A stretch of 64,000 bases of DNA, from assembly GCF_004917065.1 (NCBI RefSeq), contig NZ_SSYA01000003.1:257057-321056 (forward strand), written 5' to 3'. Below the pieces are notes generated by a model that was not told the DNA's origin, made no database searches, and worked only from the letters and a program-made list of their open reading frames with translations. This stretch comes from Geomonas ferrireducens. GTDB lineage: Bacteria > Desulfobacterota > Desulfuromonadia > Geobacterales > Geobacteraceae. This document shows, piece after piece, positions 52,272 through 61,311 of this stretch. A program made the translations under genes and the position numbers. Each line of letters begins with the position of its first letter. The stretch's first letter is position 1.

Positions 52272-52892
52272 CTACCCCCGGTTGATGAGGAGTGCCAGAC
52301 TCAACCGGTTTCCGGCCGGCAACTTGCCGTAGATCGAGGTGAGGTGCGCTTTCACGGTGCGCTCCACGATGCCGAGTTCAGCGGCGATCTCGAGGTTGGT
52401 CCTCCCACCGGCGATCAATTCGGCGACCTTCCGCTCCATGGGGCTAAGCGGCGCCAGGAGCTCGTCAAGGCGCCTCTCCCTCCCCGTCGCGGCGTTTTGC
52501 GCCGCCTCCAGGATCAGTTGCTGGATCACCTGCTGCCCGAGCCATACCCCGCCCCCCTCAATCACGTTCAGCGCTTCCTTGAGGCGCTCCGCCGAGATGT
52601 ACGTGTTGGCGTACCCCATTATCCCCACCTTCAAAAAGGCGAGACCCTCGTCCGGTTCAGGCCGGTCGGAGAGGAGAAAAAGTCTCGTCGCCGGCGACGC
52701 GGTGCGCAGGACGGCACACTCCGCCTGGTCCACCAGGTCGCGGTGCAGCATGGCCAGGTCGGGCCTTGCCGAAGGGACCGTCCGCCTCAGCTCGTCGAGA
52801 GTGCGGACCTGTTCGATCCTGTTTCCTTCGGCAAGCAGTCCCTGCCAACGGGTGAGGACGGTTCCGCTTGCGCTTGCCAGCAGGATGATCAT
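52272..52892 (-). CDS. LuxR-type regulator with a degenerate receiver
   Basis: 206 residues. The C-terminal LuxR/NarL HTH is clear: LSPMERKVAELIAGGRTNLEIAAELGI, then VERTVKAHLTSIYGKL. The N-terminal half has receiver-like size, but where a phospho-Asp strand should lie (PDLAMLHRDLVDQ) the Asp is replaced, and no acidic pair is seen at the N-terminus (MIILLASASG). It is probably not regulated by phosphorylation. It lies 3 bp from the HlyD gene in the same direction, so it is part of the adhesin export operon. Confidence 0.87.
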   Translation of the reverse strand: MIILLASASGTVLTRWQGLLAEGNRIEQVRTLDELRRTVPSARPDLAMLHRDLVDQAECAVLRTASPATRLFLLSDRPEPDEGLAFLKVGIMGYANTYISAERLKEALNVIEGGGVWLGQQVIQQLILEAAQNAATGRERRLDELLAPLSPMERKVAELIAGGRTNLEIAAELGIVERTVKAHLTSIYGKLPAGNRLSLALLINRG

Positions 52893-52895
52893 GCG

Positions 52896-54245
52896 TTACC
52901 TCTCGCGCAGTGCGCTGTACTTCGCCTTCAGAATCGGTTTGAGGATGTACGAGAGGATGGTGCGCTTGCCGGCCAGGATGTCGACCGTGGCGACCATGCC
53001 CGGTATGATCGGGAGCGGCTTCTCCTTGGTTCCCAGGTAGTTGCGGTCCGTCCTGAGCGTCACCAGGTAGTAGCTCTCCTTCTTTTCGTCGGTGATGCTG
53101 TCGGCCCCGATCTGCTCCAGCCGCGCATCGAGCCCGCCGTAGATGGTGTAGTCGTAGGCGGAGAATTTCACCATCGCCTTCTGGTTCGGCTTCAGGAAGC
53201 CGATGTCGGCCGGCTTGATCTTCGCCTCGATGAGGAGGGTCCCCTCGTTCGGGACGATCTCCACGATGTTCATGCCGGGCTGGATGACGCCCCCTATCGT
53301 GTTAACGAGGATGCGGTTCACCGTGCCGTTCACCGGAGAGCGCACCAGGGTGCGGTCCAGGCGGTCCTTAAGGGCCATCGAGGAGGCGGCCTCCTCGCCC
53401 AACTGCGCCGCGACCTCGTTGTACTCGGTCTTCGCCTTGTTGGAGAAGTTCAGCTTCAGCTCCCGCATCGCGGAGTAGCTCTCGCTGATCTTCGACTGGA
53501 TGCGCGGGATCGACTGCTTGATGGTCTCGATCTCTCCCTTCAACTCGCTCGCCTTGCGCTCGAGCTGCAAAAGTTCCATGTCGGAGACGGCACCCTTCGC
53601 GACCAGCGGCCGCGTGATGTTGATCTCCTTTTGATAAAGGGAGTAGGTCTGGTTGAGCTCCTTGAGCCTCGTGTTCAGCTCCCTTAATTCCCCCTGGCGC
53701 TGGTCGATCTGCGACTGTTTCACGTCGAGGGAGTTCTTCAGTTCGGCGCGGCGCGATTCGAACAGGGCGCGCTCGCTCGCGGCGATGGCGGGTGGGGCGT
53801 CGGCGGGTGGGGTGAAACTCATGCTACCCGCCGCCTCGGCGCGCAGACGGGCGGCCTTTGCCTTGTTCGCGCCGGATTTCGCCTGGCTCTGCTCAAGGGA
53901 AGAGACGAAACGGGTCTCGTCGATCTTCAAAAGGAGCTGCCCCTTCTTCACGGGGTCGCCCACCTTCACGTGCAGTTCGGAGAGGATGCCCCCCTCCAGG
54001 TTCTGGATCACCTGTACCTGGCTTGCCGGGATCACTTTCCCTTCGCCCCGCGTGGTCTGCTCCACCTCGGAAACGCCGGCCCAGATGAGGAAGATGACGA
54101 AAAGGAGCAGCGTCGACCAGAGGATGGCGCTCCCGCCGCGCGGGGACTGCACCAGGATCGAGGTCTTGATGTCCGTTACAAAATCGACTTCTTCATCGGG
54201 CATCCTGCGGAACACCCCGTTCGCCTTGTTCTTGTTTATCTCCAC
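52896..54245 (-). CDS. HlyD-family type I secretion adaptor
   Basis: 449 residues. A cytoplasmic N-terminus, one TM helix at about 43-63 (WSTLLLFVIFLIWAGVSEV), a long alpha-helical hairpin (about 100-280) and a C-terminal lipoyl/beta-barrel region with VRSPVNGTVNRILV and NTIGGVIQPGM. This is the standard membrane fusion protein that joins the inner membrane ABC exporter to TolC. It follows the ABC gene by 12 bp in the transcription direction. Confidence 0.94.
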   Translation of the reverse strand: MEINKNKANGVFRRMPDEEVDFVTDIKTSILVQSPRGGSAILWSTLLLFVIFLIWAGVSEVEQTTRGEGKVIPASQVQVIQNLEGGILSELHVKVGDPVKKGQLLLKIDETRFVSSLEQSQAKSGANKAKAARLRAEAAGSMSFTPPADAPPAIAASERALFESRRAELKNSLDVKQSQIDQRQGELRELNTRLKELNQTYSLYQKEINITRPLVAKGAVSDMELLQLERKASELKGEIETIKQSIPRIQSKISESYSAMRELKLNFSNKAKTEYNEVAAQLGEEAASSMALKDRLDRTLVRSPVNGTVNRILVNTIGGVIQPGMNIVEIVPNEGTLLIEAKIKPADIGFLKPNQKAMVKFSAYDYTIYGGLDARLEQIGADSITDEKKESYYLVTLRTDRNYLGTKEKPLPIIPGMVATVDILAGKRTILSYILKPILKAKYSALRER

Positions 54246-54257
54246 GACATTTCTCCG

Positions 54258-56435
54258 CTAGATGTTCAGATGCCCGCGTTGCAGCGCTTCGAGGACCGCC
54301 CCTTTCGGGCCGTCGGCCACCACGGTGCCGTTGTCGATGACGATGATGCGGTCCACGAGCTCGAGCAGCGAGGCGCGGTGCGTGATCAGGATCATGGTCT
54401 TTTCCTTCGCCCCCTCGGCCAGGTTGTTCTTGAGCCTCAGCTCGGAACGGCTGTCCATGTTGCTGGTCGGCTCGTCGAGGACCAGGACCGGCGGGTCGAG
54501 CAGGAGCGCCCGCGCGATGGCGACGCACTGGCGCTGCCCGCCGGAGAGCCCGCGGCCGAATTCCGCAACCTCCATGTCGAAGCCGAGCGGGTGTTTCTTC
54601 ACGAACTCGCCGACCCCCGCAAGCTCGGCGGCCCGCATGATGGAGTGGTCGTCGACGTCGTCCGCGCCAAGGGTCAGGTTCTCGCGCACCGTCCCCTTGA
54701 AGAGCGAGATGTCCTGCGGAACGTACCCCACGTAGTGGCGCAGCTCGGCGGGGTCGATCTGCCTGAGATCGGTGTCGTCCATGGTGACCATGCCGCTTCC
54801 CGGCTCGAAGAGTCCCAGAAGCAGCTTGCCGAGCGTGGTCTTTCCGGAACCGATCGGGCCGATGATCCCCACCTTTTCCCCCGCCTCGATGTTCAGGGTA
54901 ATGTTGTTGAGCGCGTTCACCGACTGGCCGGGATAGGCGAAGGAGAGCCCGCGAACGCCGATCCCCCCGTGGAAGCGGGTGCGGTGCAGGAAGGTCTTGC
55001 CGGCCGGGCGCTCCACCGGGAGCTTCATGATGTCGTCGAGGGTCTTGTACGCTTCTTTGGCGCGGTGGAAGCGGGTGGCGAGGTTCGCGACCTGGGCGAC
55101 CGGGGCCAACACCTGGCGCGAGAGGATCACCAGTGCCACGAGCCCCCCCTGGGTGAGCTTCCCGACCGAGATGGCGTAGACACCGGCGACGACGAGGCCG
55201 ACGACGGCCAGGTTCTGCACCAGGTAGGCGACCTGGTTCACCGAGGAGGAGAGAAAGCGCGAGCGCGCGCTCCATGTCGCGATGTAGCCTACCGCGTCCT
55301 CCCAGCTGCGCTGCACGTGGGATTCCGCACCGAGCATCTTCACGGTCTCGAGCCCGGCGAGCCCCTCGACCAGGATGGCGTTTTTCTGGCTGGAGGCGGC
55401 GAAGGTGTTTTCCACCGCACGGCGCAGCGGCGCCTGGATGCAAGCGGCGTAGGCGATCATTATGACGATGCTGACGATGAAGATGGCGAGAATGACCTCG
55501 CCGCCGATGTACCAGATCACCCCGAGCCCGAGGATGATGAAGGGGACGTCGATCAGGGTGGTGATGGAGAAGGAGGTGATGAAGTCGAGGATGGACTCGA
55601 ATTCCCGCAAGTTATTGGAGAAGGAGCCGACCGACTGGGGCCTCACTTCGAGGCGCAGGTTGAGGACGCGCTGCAAAAGAACCGAGGAGATCCTGAGGTT
55701 CGCCTTTTTCCCCGCCTCGTCGATGAAGTAACCGCGCAGCCCCTGCATCAGCACGCCGAAGAGGTAGACGACGGTGACCCCGATGGAGAGCACCCAGAGC
55801 GTCTCAAAGGCGCTGTTCGGGATGACCCGGTCGTAGACGTTCAAGACGTAGAAGGTGCTGACGAGGCCGAAGACGTTGATGAGCAGGGAGGCGACGACGA
55901 CGTCGCGGTAGATGCGCCAGGAGGAGGTGAGGGTGCCCCAGAACCAGTGTCCGGTCCCCTCGGCCTCGCGGGCGACGCCACCCTCCCTGCCTAGGCGGTA
56001 CTTTGGGCGGACGAAGATGGCGAACCCTGCGTAAAGCTTCTCGAGCTCGGCACGGGTGACGCTCTTCTCGCCCGTCCCGGCCTCGGGAAGGAGGATCTTG
56101 AAGGTGTCCTCCTCGAGGTCGCGCTCCACGACCGCCACCGCCTGACGATTGTGCAAAAGAAGGACGGCGGGGAGCTGCAACTGGCTTATGCGTGCCAGAG
56201 GGCGCTTGACGACGCGGCTGGAGAGGCCGGCGCGCTCGGCGCAGCGGGGAAAAAGCTCCACCGTGACGCGGTTTTGCACGAGCGGCAGTCCCGCCACGAT
56301 ACCGGTGCGCGAGGCCGGAAGCCCGTGCAGCTTGGCGACCAGCAGCAGCGCGTCGAGAAGGGGGTCGTCGTGGCGATCCATGTCCTCGCCAAGGTTCCAC
56401 TGTGTTTCAGGGGCAGTTCTATCTGTCTCTTGCAC
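54258..56435 (-). CDS. Type I secretion ABC transporter with C39-like domain
   Basis: 725 residues. An N-terminal C39-peptidase-like domain (about 20-145) lacks the catalytic Cys in its first segment, so it is a substrate-binding C39-like domain. This is typical of exporters for RTX/LapA-type adhesins. Six TM helices span about 165-440 and an ATPase about 475-720, with Walker A GPIGSGKT, signature LSGGQRQC and Walker B VLVLDEPTSNMD. It should export a large repeat adhesin that lies outside this window. Start ATG at 56435. Confidence 0.94.
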   Translation of the reverse strand: MQETDRTAPETQWNLGEDMDRHDDPLLDALLLVAKLHGLPASRTGIVAGLPLVQNRVTVELFPRCAERAGLSSRVVKRPLARISQLQLPAVLLLHNRQAVAVVERDLEEDTFKILLPEAGTGEKSVTRAELEKLYAGFAIFVRPKYRLGREGGVAREAEGTGHWFWGTLTSSWRIYRDVVVASLLINVFGLVSTFYVLNVYDRVIPNSAFETLWVLSIGVTVVYLFGVLMQGLRGYFIDEAGKKANLRISSVLLQRVLNLRLEVRPQSVGSFSNNLREFESILDFITSFSITTLIDVPFIILGLGVIWYIGGEVILAIFIVSIVIMIAYAACIQAPLRRAVENTFAASSQKNAILVEGLAGLETVKMLGAESHVQRSWEDAVGYIATWSARSRFLSSSVNQVAYLVQNLAVVGLVVAGVYAISVGKLTQGGLVALVILSRQVLAPVAQVANLATRFHRAKEAYKTLDDIMKLPVERPAGKTFLHRTRFHGGIGVRGLSFAYPGQSVNALNNITLNIEAGEKVGIIGPIGSGKTTLGKLLLGLFEPGSGMVTMDDTDLRQIDPAELRHYVGYVPQDISLFKGTVRENLTLGADDVDDHSIMRAAELAGVGEFVKKHPLGFDMEVAEFGRGLSGGQRQCVAIARALLLDPPVLVLDEPTSNMDSRSELRLKNNLAEGAKEKTMILITHRASLLELVDRIIVIDNGTVVADGPKGAVLEALQRGHLNI

Positions 56436-56600
56436 GTCGCTTCCTCTTTATGCAGACCAGCCATCAAAACAAAAAGGTGGATTATTGTAGCATAATAGGT
56501 TTCACATTGGTAATCGTTTTGCGTTATACTTGGGCCTGTTGTCCGGTGTCAATGATTTTCGATTAATGCCTTCGCCCGCAGATCACAGAGAGGAAAACGC

Positions 56601-56921
56601 ATGCTCTACATAGAGAGAGGAGAGGACGGCAAAATCGTCGCCCTGCACAAGACCCCCATCACCCCGGACGCCGAGCAGAAGCCGCTCATGGACACGGAGG
56701 TGCTCGCCTTCCTGAACGAGAGCGGCGCCTGGGGCGAGTCGCTTGCCTTCTCCGACGCCGCCACGGTCCGCGTCATCGAGGACCTTGTCGACCTTCTGGT
56801 CAGAAAGAACGTGATCAACTTCACCGAGCTTCCCGAGCAGGCGCAGCAGAGGATCAAGACGCGCCAGAGCCTGCGCGAGAAGATCTCCTCCAGCGACCTC
56901 CTCGTGCACGACATCATCTAG
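56601..56921 (+). CDS. Small conserved protein (tryptophan-synthase-beta-like annotation)
   Basis: 106 residues: MLYIERGEDGKIVALHKTPI at the start, then LMDTEVLAFLNESG, a helix VIEDLVDLLVRKNVINFTELP, and a basic tail. The pattern matches my recollection of a small family often called 'tryptophan synthase subunit beta like' without enzymatic evidence. It lacks any PLP lysine motif, so the name is misleading. It ends 8 bp inside the LapD gene on the other strand. Confidence 0.7.
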   Translation: MLYIERGEDGKIVALHKTPITPDAEQKPLMDTEVLAFLNESGAWGESLAFSDAATVRVIEDLVDLLVRKNVINFTELPEQAQQRIKTRQSLREKISSSDLLVHDII

Positions 56922-58881
56922 CGGCGGTAAAGGAGGAGAGCGGCCGCGGCCTGCCGAAGAAGTACCCCTGCATCGCGTCGAGGTTCAGCTCCTTCAACAC
57001 CGCAGCCTGCTCTTCGGATTCGACCCCCTCCGCCACCACGGCGATGTCGATGCTGTGCGCCACGCTGCAGAGCGAGGCGACGTAGAAGCCGCTGTCGTTC
57101 TCCCCGCTTAAGAGTTCGCCCGTGTAGGCGCGGTCGATCTTCACGTACTCGGGACGCAGCGACTTCAGATAGCCAAGCTTCGAGAAGCTCCTGCCGTAGT
57201 GGTCGAGGCCGATGCCGTGTCCGCACGCCCGTACCACGGCGGCGAACTCCCTGATCAGTTCCAGATGCTGCACCGCTGCGAACTCCGAGAACTCGAAGTT
57301 TATGTGCGGTGCGCCGGCCGGAAGCCCCTTCAGGTAGCCGTGGAGCCAGCCCCGGAACCCTTCGTCCTCAAGTGAAGTGGGGGAGATGTTGACGGCGATG
57401 CGCTCCACCCCGATGCTGCGGAAGTCAAAGCGCAGCGCCTCCTCGATCACCATGCGGTCGATGGCGGAAACCAGCTTCAGGCGCTCGGCGATCGGCAGGA
57501 AGAGGGCGGCGTCGAGTGCCGTGCCGTCCTCCTGCGCAATGCGGGCGAAGAGCTCCAACTGCCGCACGCCGCGCTCCTGGGTGTTCGCGATCACCGCTTG
57601 GGCGTCCAGGGTCACACGCCGTTCCTCGAGCGCCCTGACGAGCGATTCCTTCCACTGCTGCTGCCCCATGGGGAGCGCCGATTCCCCGCTCACCGCGCGC
57701 AGTTCCCAACCGTTCGCCCCTTTGCTTTGCGCCGCCGAGAGTGCAAGGTCCGCCTCGGAGAGAAGCCGCGACAGGGTGACGCTCCCCTCGTAGGCCGCAA
57801 CGCCAAGGTTCGCGATGTTGTCGGAGAGCGACAGCCGCTCACGGGCGAGGCGCCCGAGCTCGCTCGCAATCTCGGTGGCGACGATTTCCGCTTCGGAAGA
57901 GGAGTGGTGCGGCAGGAAGATGCCGAAGTCGCCGCCGGTAAGCCTGCTCAGCACCGCGTCGCCGTAGCCGGAAACCGCTTCCTGCAACAGCAAGGCGACC
58001 CGCTTCAAAAGATCGTCCCCCGCCTGCAGTCCGCGTTCGGTGTTGAGCGCCTCCAGGGCATGCACGCGTGCGAGGATGAGCAGGCCACGCCCCTGTCCCT
58101 CGGTCAGATCGGCTCCCACCTGACTCTCGAAGAAGCGCCGGTTCCCGATGCCGGTCAGCGGGTCGTGGTAGGCCCGCTCCTGCAGCCCCTCGGCCCTCGC
58201 CGCCTGTTCCCCGAACATCTCCTTCACCTTCACCGTCATCCGGTTCATCGCCTCGGCCACGCTCTTGAATTCGCGGGTGCGCGGGAGGGGATCCTGCAGC
58301 TCGTATTCGCCGCGCCCCAGGGCGTCCGCCTGGCGTTCCACGGCGGCAAGCGGCTTTAGAAGGAGCTTCAAGCCGATGCCGACCGCGGCAAGCATGAAGA
58401 CGGCGCAGCCGGCGAACCAGACGGTCATGGAGATCACCTCGTTCCAGAGCGTCTCGTAGGCGTAGCCCGGGTGGCTCTTCACCAGGATGGTCCCCCCCTG
58501 GTTCCAACCCGCCATAACGTCCGCCTCCGCCTCGGGGGTCTTGAGCGGCACGAGTTTCACGAACCACTGCGGCACGTCCTCGACCTTGACCGGAAGCGTC
58601 CTGTCGATGAGCACCTCGCCGCGCGGGTCGGTGTAGGTGATCTTCTGGTAGTAGCCGCGGTCGAAGAGGGCGTTGATCATCCCCTCCACCGTGGTGAGAT
58701 CCTTTTGCGCCACGTGCGGGGAGATGGAGAGGGCGAGCGAGGTCGCGGTATCCTGCACGTGGGATTCCAACTGGTCGGTCAGGAAGGTGCGGGTGTTGGC
58801 GAGCTTCGCGTACCAGGTCCCGGTGAAGAGGAGCAGGAAAAGGACGACGGTGAAGATGATGAGCTGTCGATACAGAGTCAT
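56914..58881 (-). CDS. lapD: LapD-like inner membrane c-di-GMP receptor
   Basis: 655 residues. TM1 is at about 6-26 and a LapD/MoxY-type periplasmic domain at about 27-150. TM2 is at about 152-172, then HAMP, then a GGDEF domain (about 235-390) and an EAL domain (about 410-650). GGDEF is degenerate (TGGDFGIFL). The EAL signature reads ELF, and the DDFG motif reads DHYG, so catalysis is unlikely but binding is possible (KIDRAY and VNISPTS are kept). As with LapD, it would hold the LapG protease when c-di-GMP is high. The gene lies 18 bp after LapG in the same direction. Confidence 0.93.
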   Translation of the reverse strand: MTLYRQLIIFTVVLFLLLFTGTWYAKLANTRTFLTDQLESHVQDTATSLALSISPHVAQKDLTTVEGMINALFDRGYYQKITYTDPRGEVLIDRTLPVKVEDVPQWFVKLVPLKTPEAEADVMAGWNQGGTILVKSHPGYAYETLWNEVISMTVWFAGCAVFMLAAVGIGLKLLLKPLAAVERQADALGRGEYELQDPLPRTREFKSVAEAMNRMTVKVKEMFGEQAARAEGLQERAYHDPLTGIGNRRFFESQVGADLTEGQGRGLLILARVHALEALNTERGLQAGDDLLKRVALLLQEAVSGYGDAVLSRLTGGDFGIFLPHHSSSEAEIVATEIASELGRLARERLSLSDNIANLGVAAYEGSVTLSRLLSEADLALSAAQSKGANGWELRAVSGESALPMGQQQWKESLVRALEERRVTLDAQAVIANTQERGVRQLELFARIAQEDGTALDAALFLPIAERLKLVSAIDRMVIEEALRFDFRSIGVERIAVNISPTSLEDEGFRGWLHGYLKGLPAGAPHINFEFSEFAAVQHLELIREFAAVVRACGHGIGLDHYGRSFSKLGYLKSLRPEYVKIDRAYTGELLSGENDSGFYVASLCSVAHSIDIAVVAEGVESEEQAAVLKELNLDAMQGYFFGRPRPLSSFTAAR

Positions 58882-58899
58882 ATGTTTTCCCTTTGCCCG

Positions 58900-59574
58900 T
58901 TACAGTTTGTTCTCGGACATCTTCTGCAAAAGATCCTGCCAGAGCCTGAGCCGGTTCGACTTGCCGGCGAGCTTTCCCTTACCCCTTTGCTTGGCGAGCC
59001 ACAGCCCGGAGCCGTTGAAGCTCAAAATCGGCATGAGGTCGGTGCGTCTGGAGGCGTGGTCTATGGAGTCGACCAGGTTGTCGAGCACGAGCGGCTCGGC
59101 CTCCGGGTCGCTGTAGTAGGTGAGCACCATGTGATGGATGTTGTAGCGCAGCGCCTTGACGTAGGTGATGCGCAGCTTGTCGTCGTCGACCCCCATCGCC
59201 TTCAGGGTGAAGTACTTGGCGATGGCGAAGTCCTCGCAGTCGCCGGCTCCCTTCGCCAGGAACTCGACCGGGGTCGCCCAGTAGTCCTCGATGCCCCACA
59301 CCTCGCGGTCGGAAGCGAAGCGGATCCGCTCGTTGAAAAAGCGGTTCACCTTCTCGAGCTTGTCGCGGTCGTGGCGGCTCCTGTCGTGTGCGATGAGCTC
59401 CTCCCAGGCGACCAGGCGCTGGTAGGCCTCCCGGCCGTACTTCTTTTCCGCCTGCTGCAGGAGCTGCCGGTCGACGCTGAAGTTGCCGGCGGTGAAGACG
59501 GTGCCGGCAACGCAAAGCGCCGCGACAAAGGCGGCCAGGGACAGCGATAGTAGTCGTTTAAGGTAGATGCCCAC
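58900..59574 (-). CDS. lapG: LapG-like periplasmic cysteine protease
   Basis: 224 residues. A TM/signal segment at about 8-28 is followed by a bacterial transglutaminase-like protease domain. The catalytic triad can be assigned to Cys113 in GAGDCEDFAIAKY, His148 in NIHHMVLTYY and Asp165 in VLDNLVD, with spacings of 35 and 17, close to Pseudomonas LapG. It cuts the N-terminus of a cell-surface adhesin, releasing it when LapD lets go. It is encoded just before LapD. Confidence 0.94.
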   Translation of the reverse strand: MGIYLKRLLSLSLAAFVAALCVAGTVFTAGNFSVDRQLLQQAEKKYGREAYQRLVAWEELIAHDRSRHDRDKLEKVNRFFNERIRFASDREVWGIEDYWATPVEFLAKGAGDCEDFAIAKYFTLKAMGVDDDKLRITYVKALRYNIHHMVLTYYSDPEAEPLVLDNLVDSIDHASRRTDLMPILSFNGSGLWLAKQRGKGKLAGKSNRLRLWQDLLQKMSENKL

Positions 59575-59601
59575 GGCGCTCCAGGGAAAGCCCCTTTTGT
59601 T

Positions 59602-59645
59602 AAAAAAAAGCCCGGACCGTCGGTAACTCGCGGCGATCCGGGACT
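59602..59645 (-). terminator. Terminator after the TolC-like gene
   Basis: On the reverse strand GTCCCGGAT pairs with the GGTCCGGGC region around a loop and is followed by eight T residues. It separates the TolC gene from LapG, so LapG/LapD expression needs read-through or its own promoter. Confidence 0.75.
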
Positions 59646-59670
59646 CTGTGTCACGTCTGTTGGCGGGAGG

Positions 59671-60993
59671 CTACGGCGCGCTGCTTGCCGTGGTCACCTT
59701 CCCGCCGGCGTCGGGCGCCTGCAGGCCGAGGGTCGGCAGAAGGCGCGACATCCCGTTCAGAATCCGGTATTCGGCGTACCTCTGGTCGTATTGGGCGTTC
59801 ACCAGGCTTGCCTTGGCGTTGATGAGCTCGGCCTGGGTGTCGAGCAGGTCGAACATGGTCCTTCTGCCGATGGACCACTGTGCAGCGAACGCCTCGGCGG
59901 TCTGGCCGGCCGCCTTGACGTAGTCGTCGAGGAATTTCAGGCGCTCCTGCGCCGACTTGTTGGCGTCCCAGGAGAGGCGGATGGACTGCACCGTCTGCCT
60001 TTTCGTGTTGTTGAGGATCTCCTCCGCCTCGTACACCTCGCTCCGGGTCTGCCCCAGGCGCGCCTTGTTCCAGCCGCCGTTGAAGATGTTGAAGGAGATG
60101 GTGGCGGTCCCGAGGAACTCCTCGCGGCGTCCCGGCAAGTCGTTGTAATCTTTTTGCCAGCGATAATCAAGGGCGAGATCGAGGGTGGGGTAAAGAAGGC
60201 TCTTGGCGGCTTCGTGTTGCGCCTTTCTCTCCTGCAGGTCGGCGCCTGCCGACTTCAAGGTGCGGTTACCCTGTACGGCAAGGTCTTCGGCCTCTTCCTT
60301 GGTCTTCGGGAGATCCGCAATTACCGAGGGCGGGTCGGCGAGTTCGCCGGGGAGATAGCCGACCACGGCCTGGTAATCGGCGAGGCTGTCGTCGAGGTTC
60401 GCTTGTGCTGCGGCGACGTTGGCCTGGGCGAGGGCCAGACGACCTCTCACCTGCTCGAAGTCGGCGCGGCGGTCCACGCCGGACTCGCTTCTGAGCCTTA
60501 CCTGGTCATGGATCCTCAGGTGGTTGGTCAGGTTCTCCTGGGCGAGCGCCAGGAGTTTCTCGTTTCTGAGCACGTTCAGGTACACCCTGGAGGCGAGCAG
60601 GGCGTTGTTCTCGGCGGTCCCCCCGAGGAGGTACTCGCGGGACCTAGCCCGTGCCTCCTGGCGTTCCACCTCGTGCTGCGTGCCGAAGAAGCGGAAGACG
60701 TTCTGGCGCACGCTCACCACGGCGGTGGCGGGGGCGACGGTGTTGAAGGTCGGCTCATGCTGGCGCGATACCCCTGCCGACGCGGATGCGTCGATGGTGG
60801 GAAGGTACCCCGCCTTTGCCTGGCGCACCTCTCTCTCGCGCGCCACCTTGTTGTAGTACTGTGCCCGTACTTCGGGGTTGGATTGCAACATGTACTTCAC
60901 GGCGTCCTGGAGCGTCTCGGCGTGGGCCGTGCCCGCCGCAGAGGTTAACATGCCAAGCGCCACAACAGTCATTAACTTCCTGGTCAGTGCCAT
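59671..60993 (-). CDS. TolC-family outer membrane channel of the type I system
   Basis: 440 residues. The signal peptide is MALTRKLMTVVALGMLTSAAG...HA. Two TolC-type helical repeats are visible: LQDAVKYMLQSNPEVRAQYY at the start and a long helix around ARARSREYLLGG. Each half is followed by strands and a long QEN/RL-rich helix. It forms the outer-membrane exit for the HlyD/ABC export system encoded on the same strand. Confidence 0.92.
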   Translation of the reverse strand: MALTRKLMTVVALGMLTSAAGTAHAETLQDAVKYMLQSNPEVRAQYYNKVAREREVRQAKAGYLPTIDASASAGVSRQHEPTFNTVAPATAVVSVRQNVFRFFGTQHEVERQEARARSREYLLGGTAENNALLASRVYLNVLRNEKLLALAQENLTNHLRIHDQVRLRSESGVDRRADFEQVRGRLALAQANVAAAQANLDDSLADYQAVVGYLPGELADPPSVIADLPKTKEEAEDLAVQGNRTLKSAGADLQERKAQHEAAKSLLYPTLDLALDYRWQKDYNDLPGRREEFLGTATISFNIFNGGWNKARLGQTRSEVYEAEEILNNTKRQTVQSIRLSWDANKSAQERLKFLDDYVKAAGQTAEAFAAQWSIGRRTMFDLLDTQAELINAKASLVNAQYDQRYAEYRILNGMSRLLPTLGLQAPDAGGKVTTASSAP

Positions 60994-61082
60994 AAACTAC
61001 CTTCCTGTTCGTGGTATCAAAGTTAACCACCATTGCACATGCCTGATATGCCGGCACGATAAATGGATCACTCATGTTGATA

Positions 61083-61097
61083 CACATATTATATGTG
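61083..61097. promoter_or_regulatory. AT-rich perfect dyad in the divergent promoter region
   Basis: CACATATTATATGTG, two 7-bp arms around one base. It is in a markedly AT-rich spacer (60994-61311) between the divergent TolC and OmpA-AMIN genes. A regulator binding site is a reasonable guess. An ATG at 61180 opens a frame fused to the next gene, but its first 44 residues look non-coding. Confidence 0.5.
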
Positions 61098-61311
61098 AAT
61101 AATAAATTTGCAAATGGTAATTTTGTATGGTTAATTATATGCAAAGCGGCCAGTAGTCAAGTATAAAAATTTCTAAGAAATGGGAGCATTTGACATGGCA
61201 GAATTTGATAGTAGCTTAGTAGTACCTTATGGCAAGCCTATGAGGCAGGCACGCTATCCCAGTGACAGTGCGCCTCCGGGGCTCATTCAGAAACCGAAAC
61301 GGAGACGTGAC

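Noticed and set aside
53970-55994. 674-codon forward frame antisense to HlyD and the ABC exporter
   Set aside because: Asp/His/Val-rich antisense frame; the sense genes have all expected motifs.
56601-56921. True tryptophan synthase beta subunit
   Set aside because: Only 106 residues and no PLP-binding lysine motif; the family name is a legacy label.
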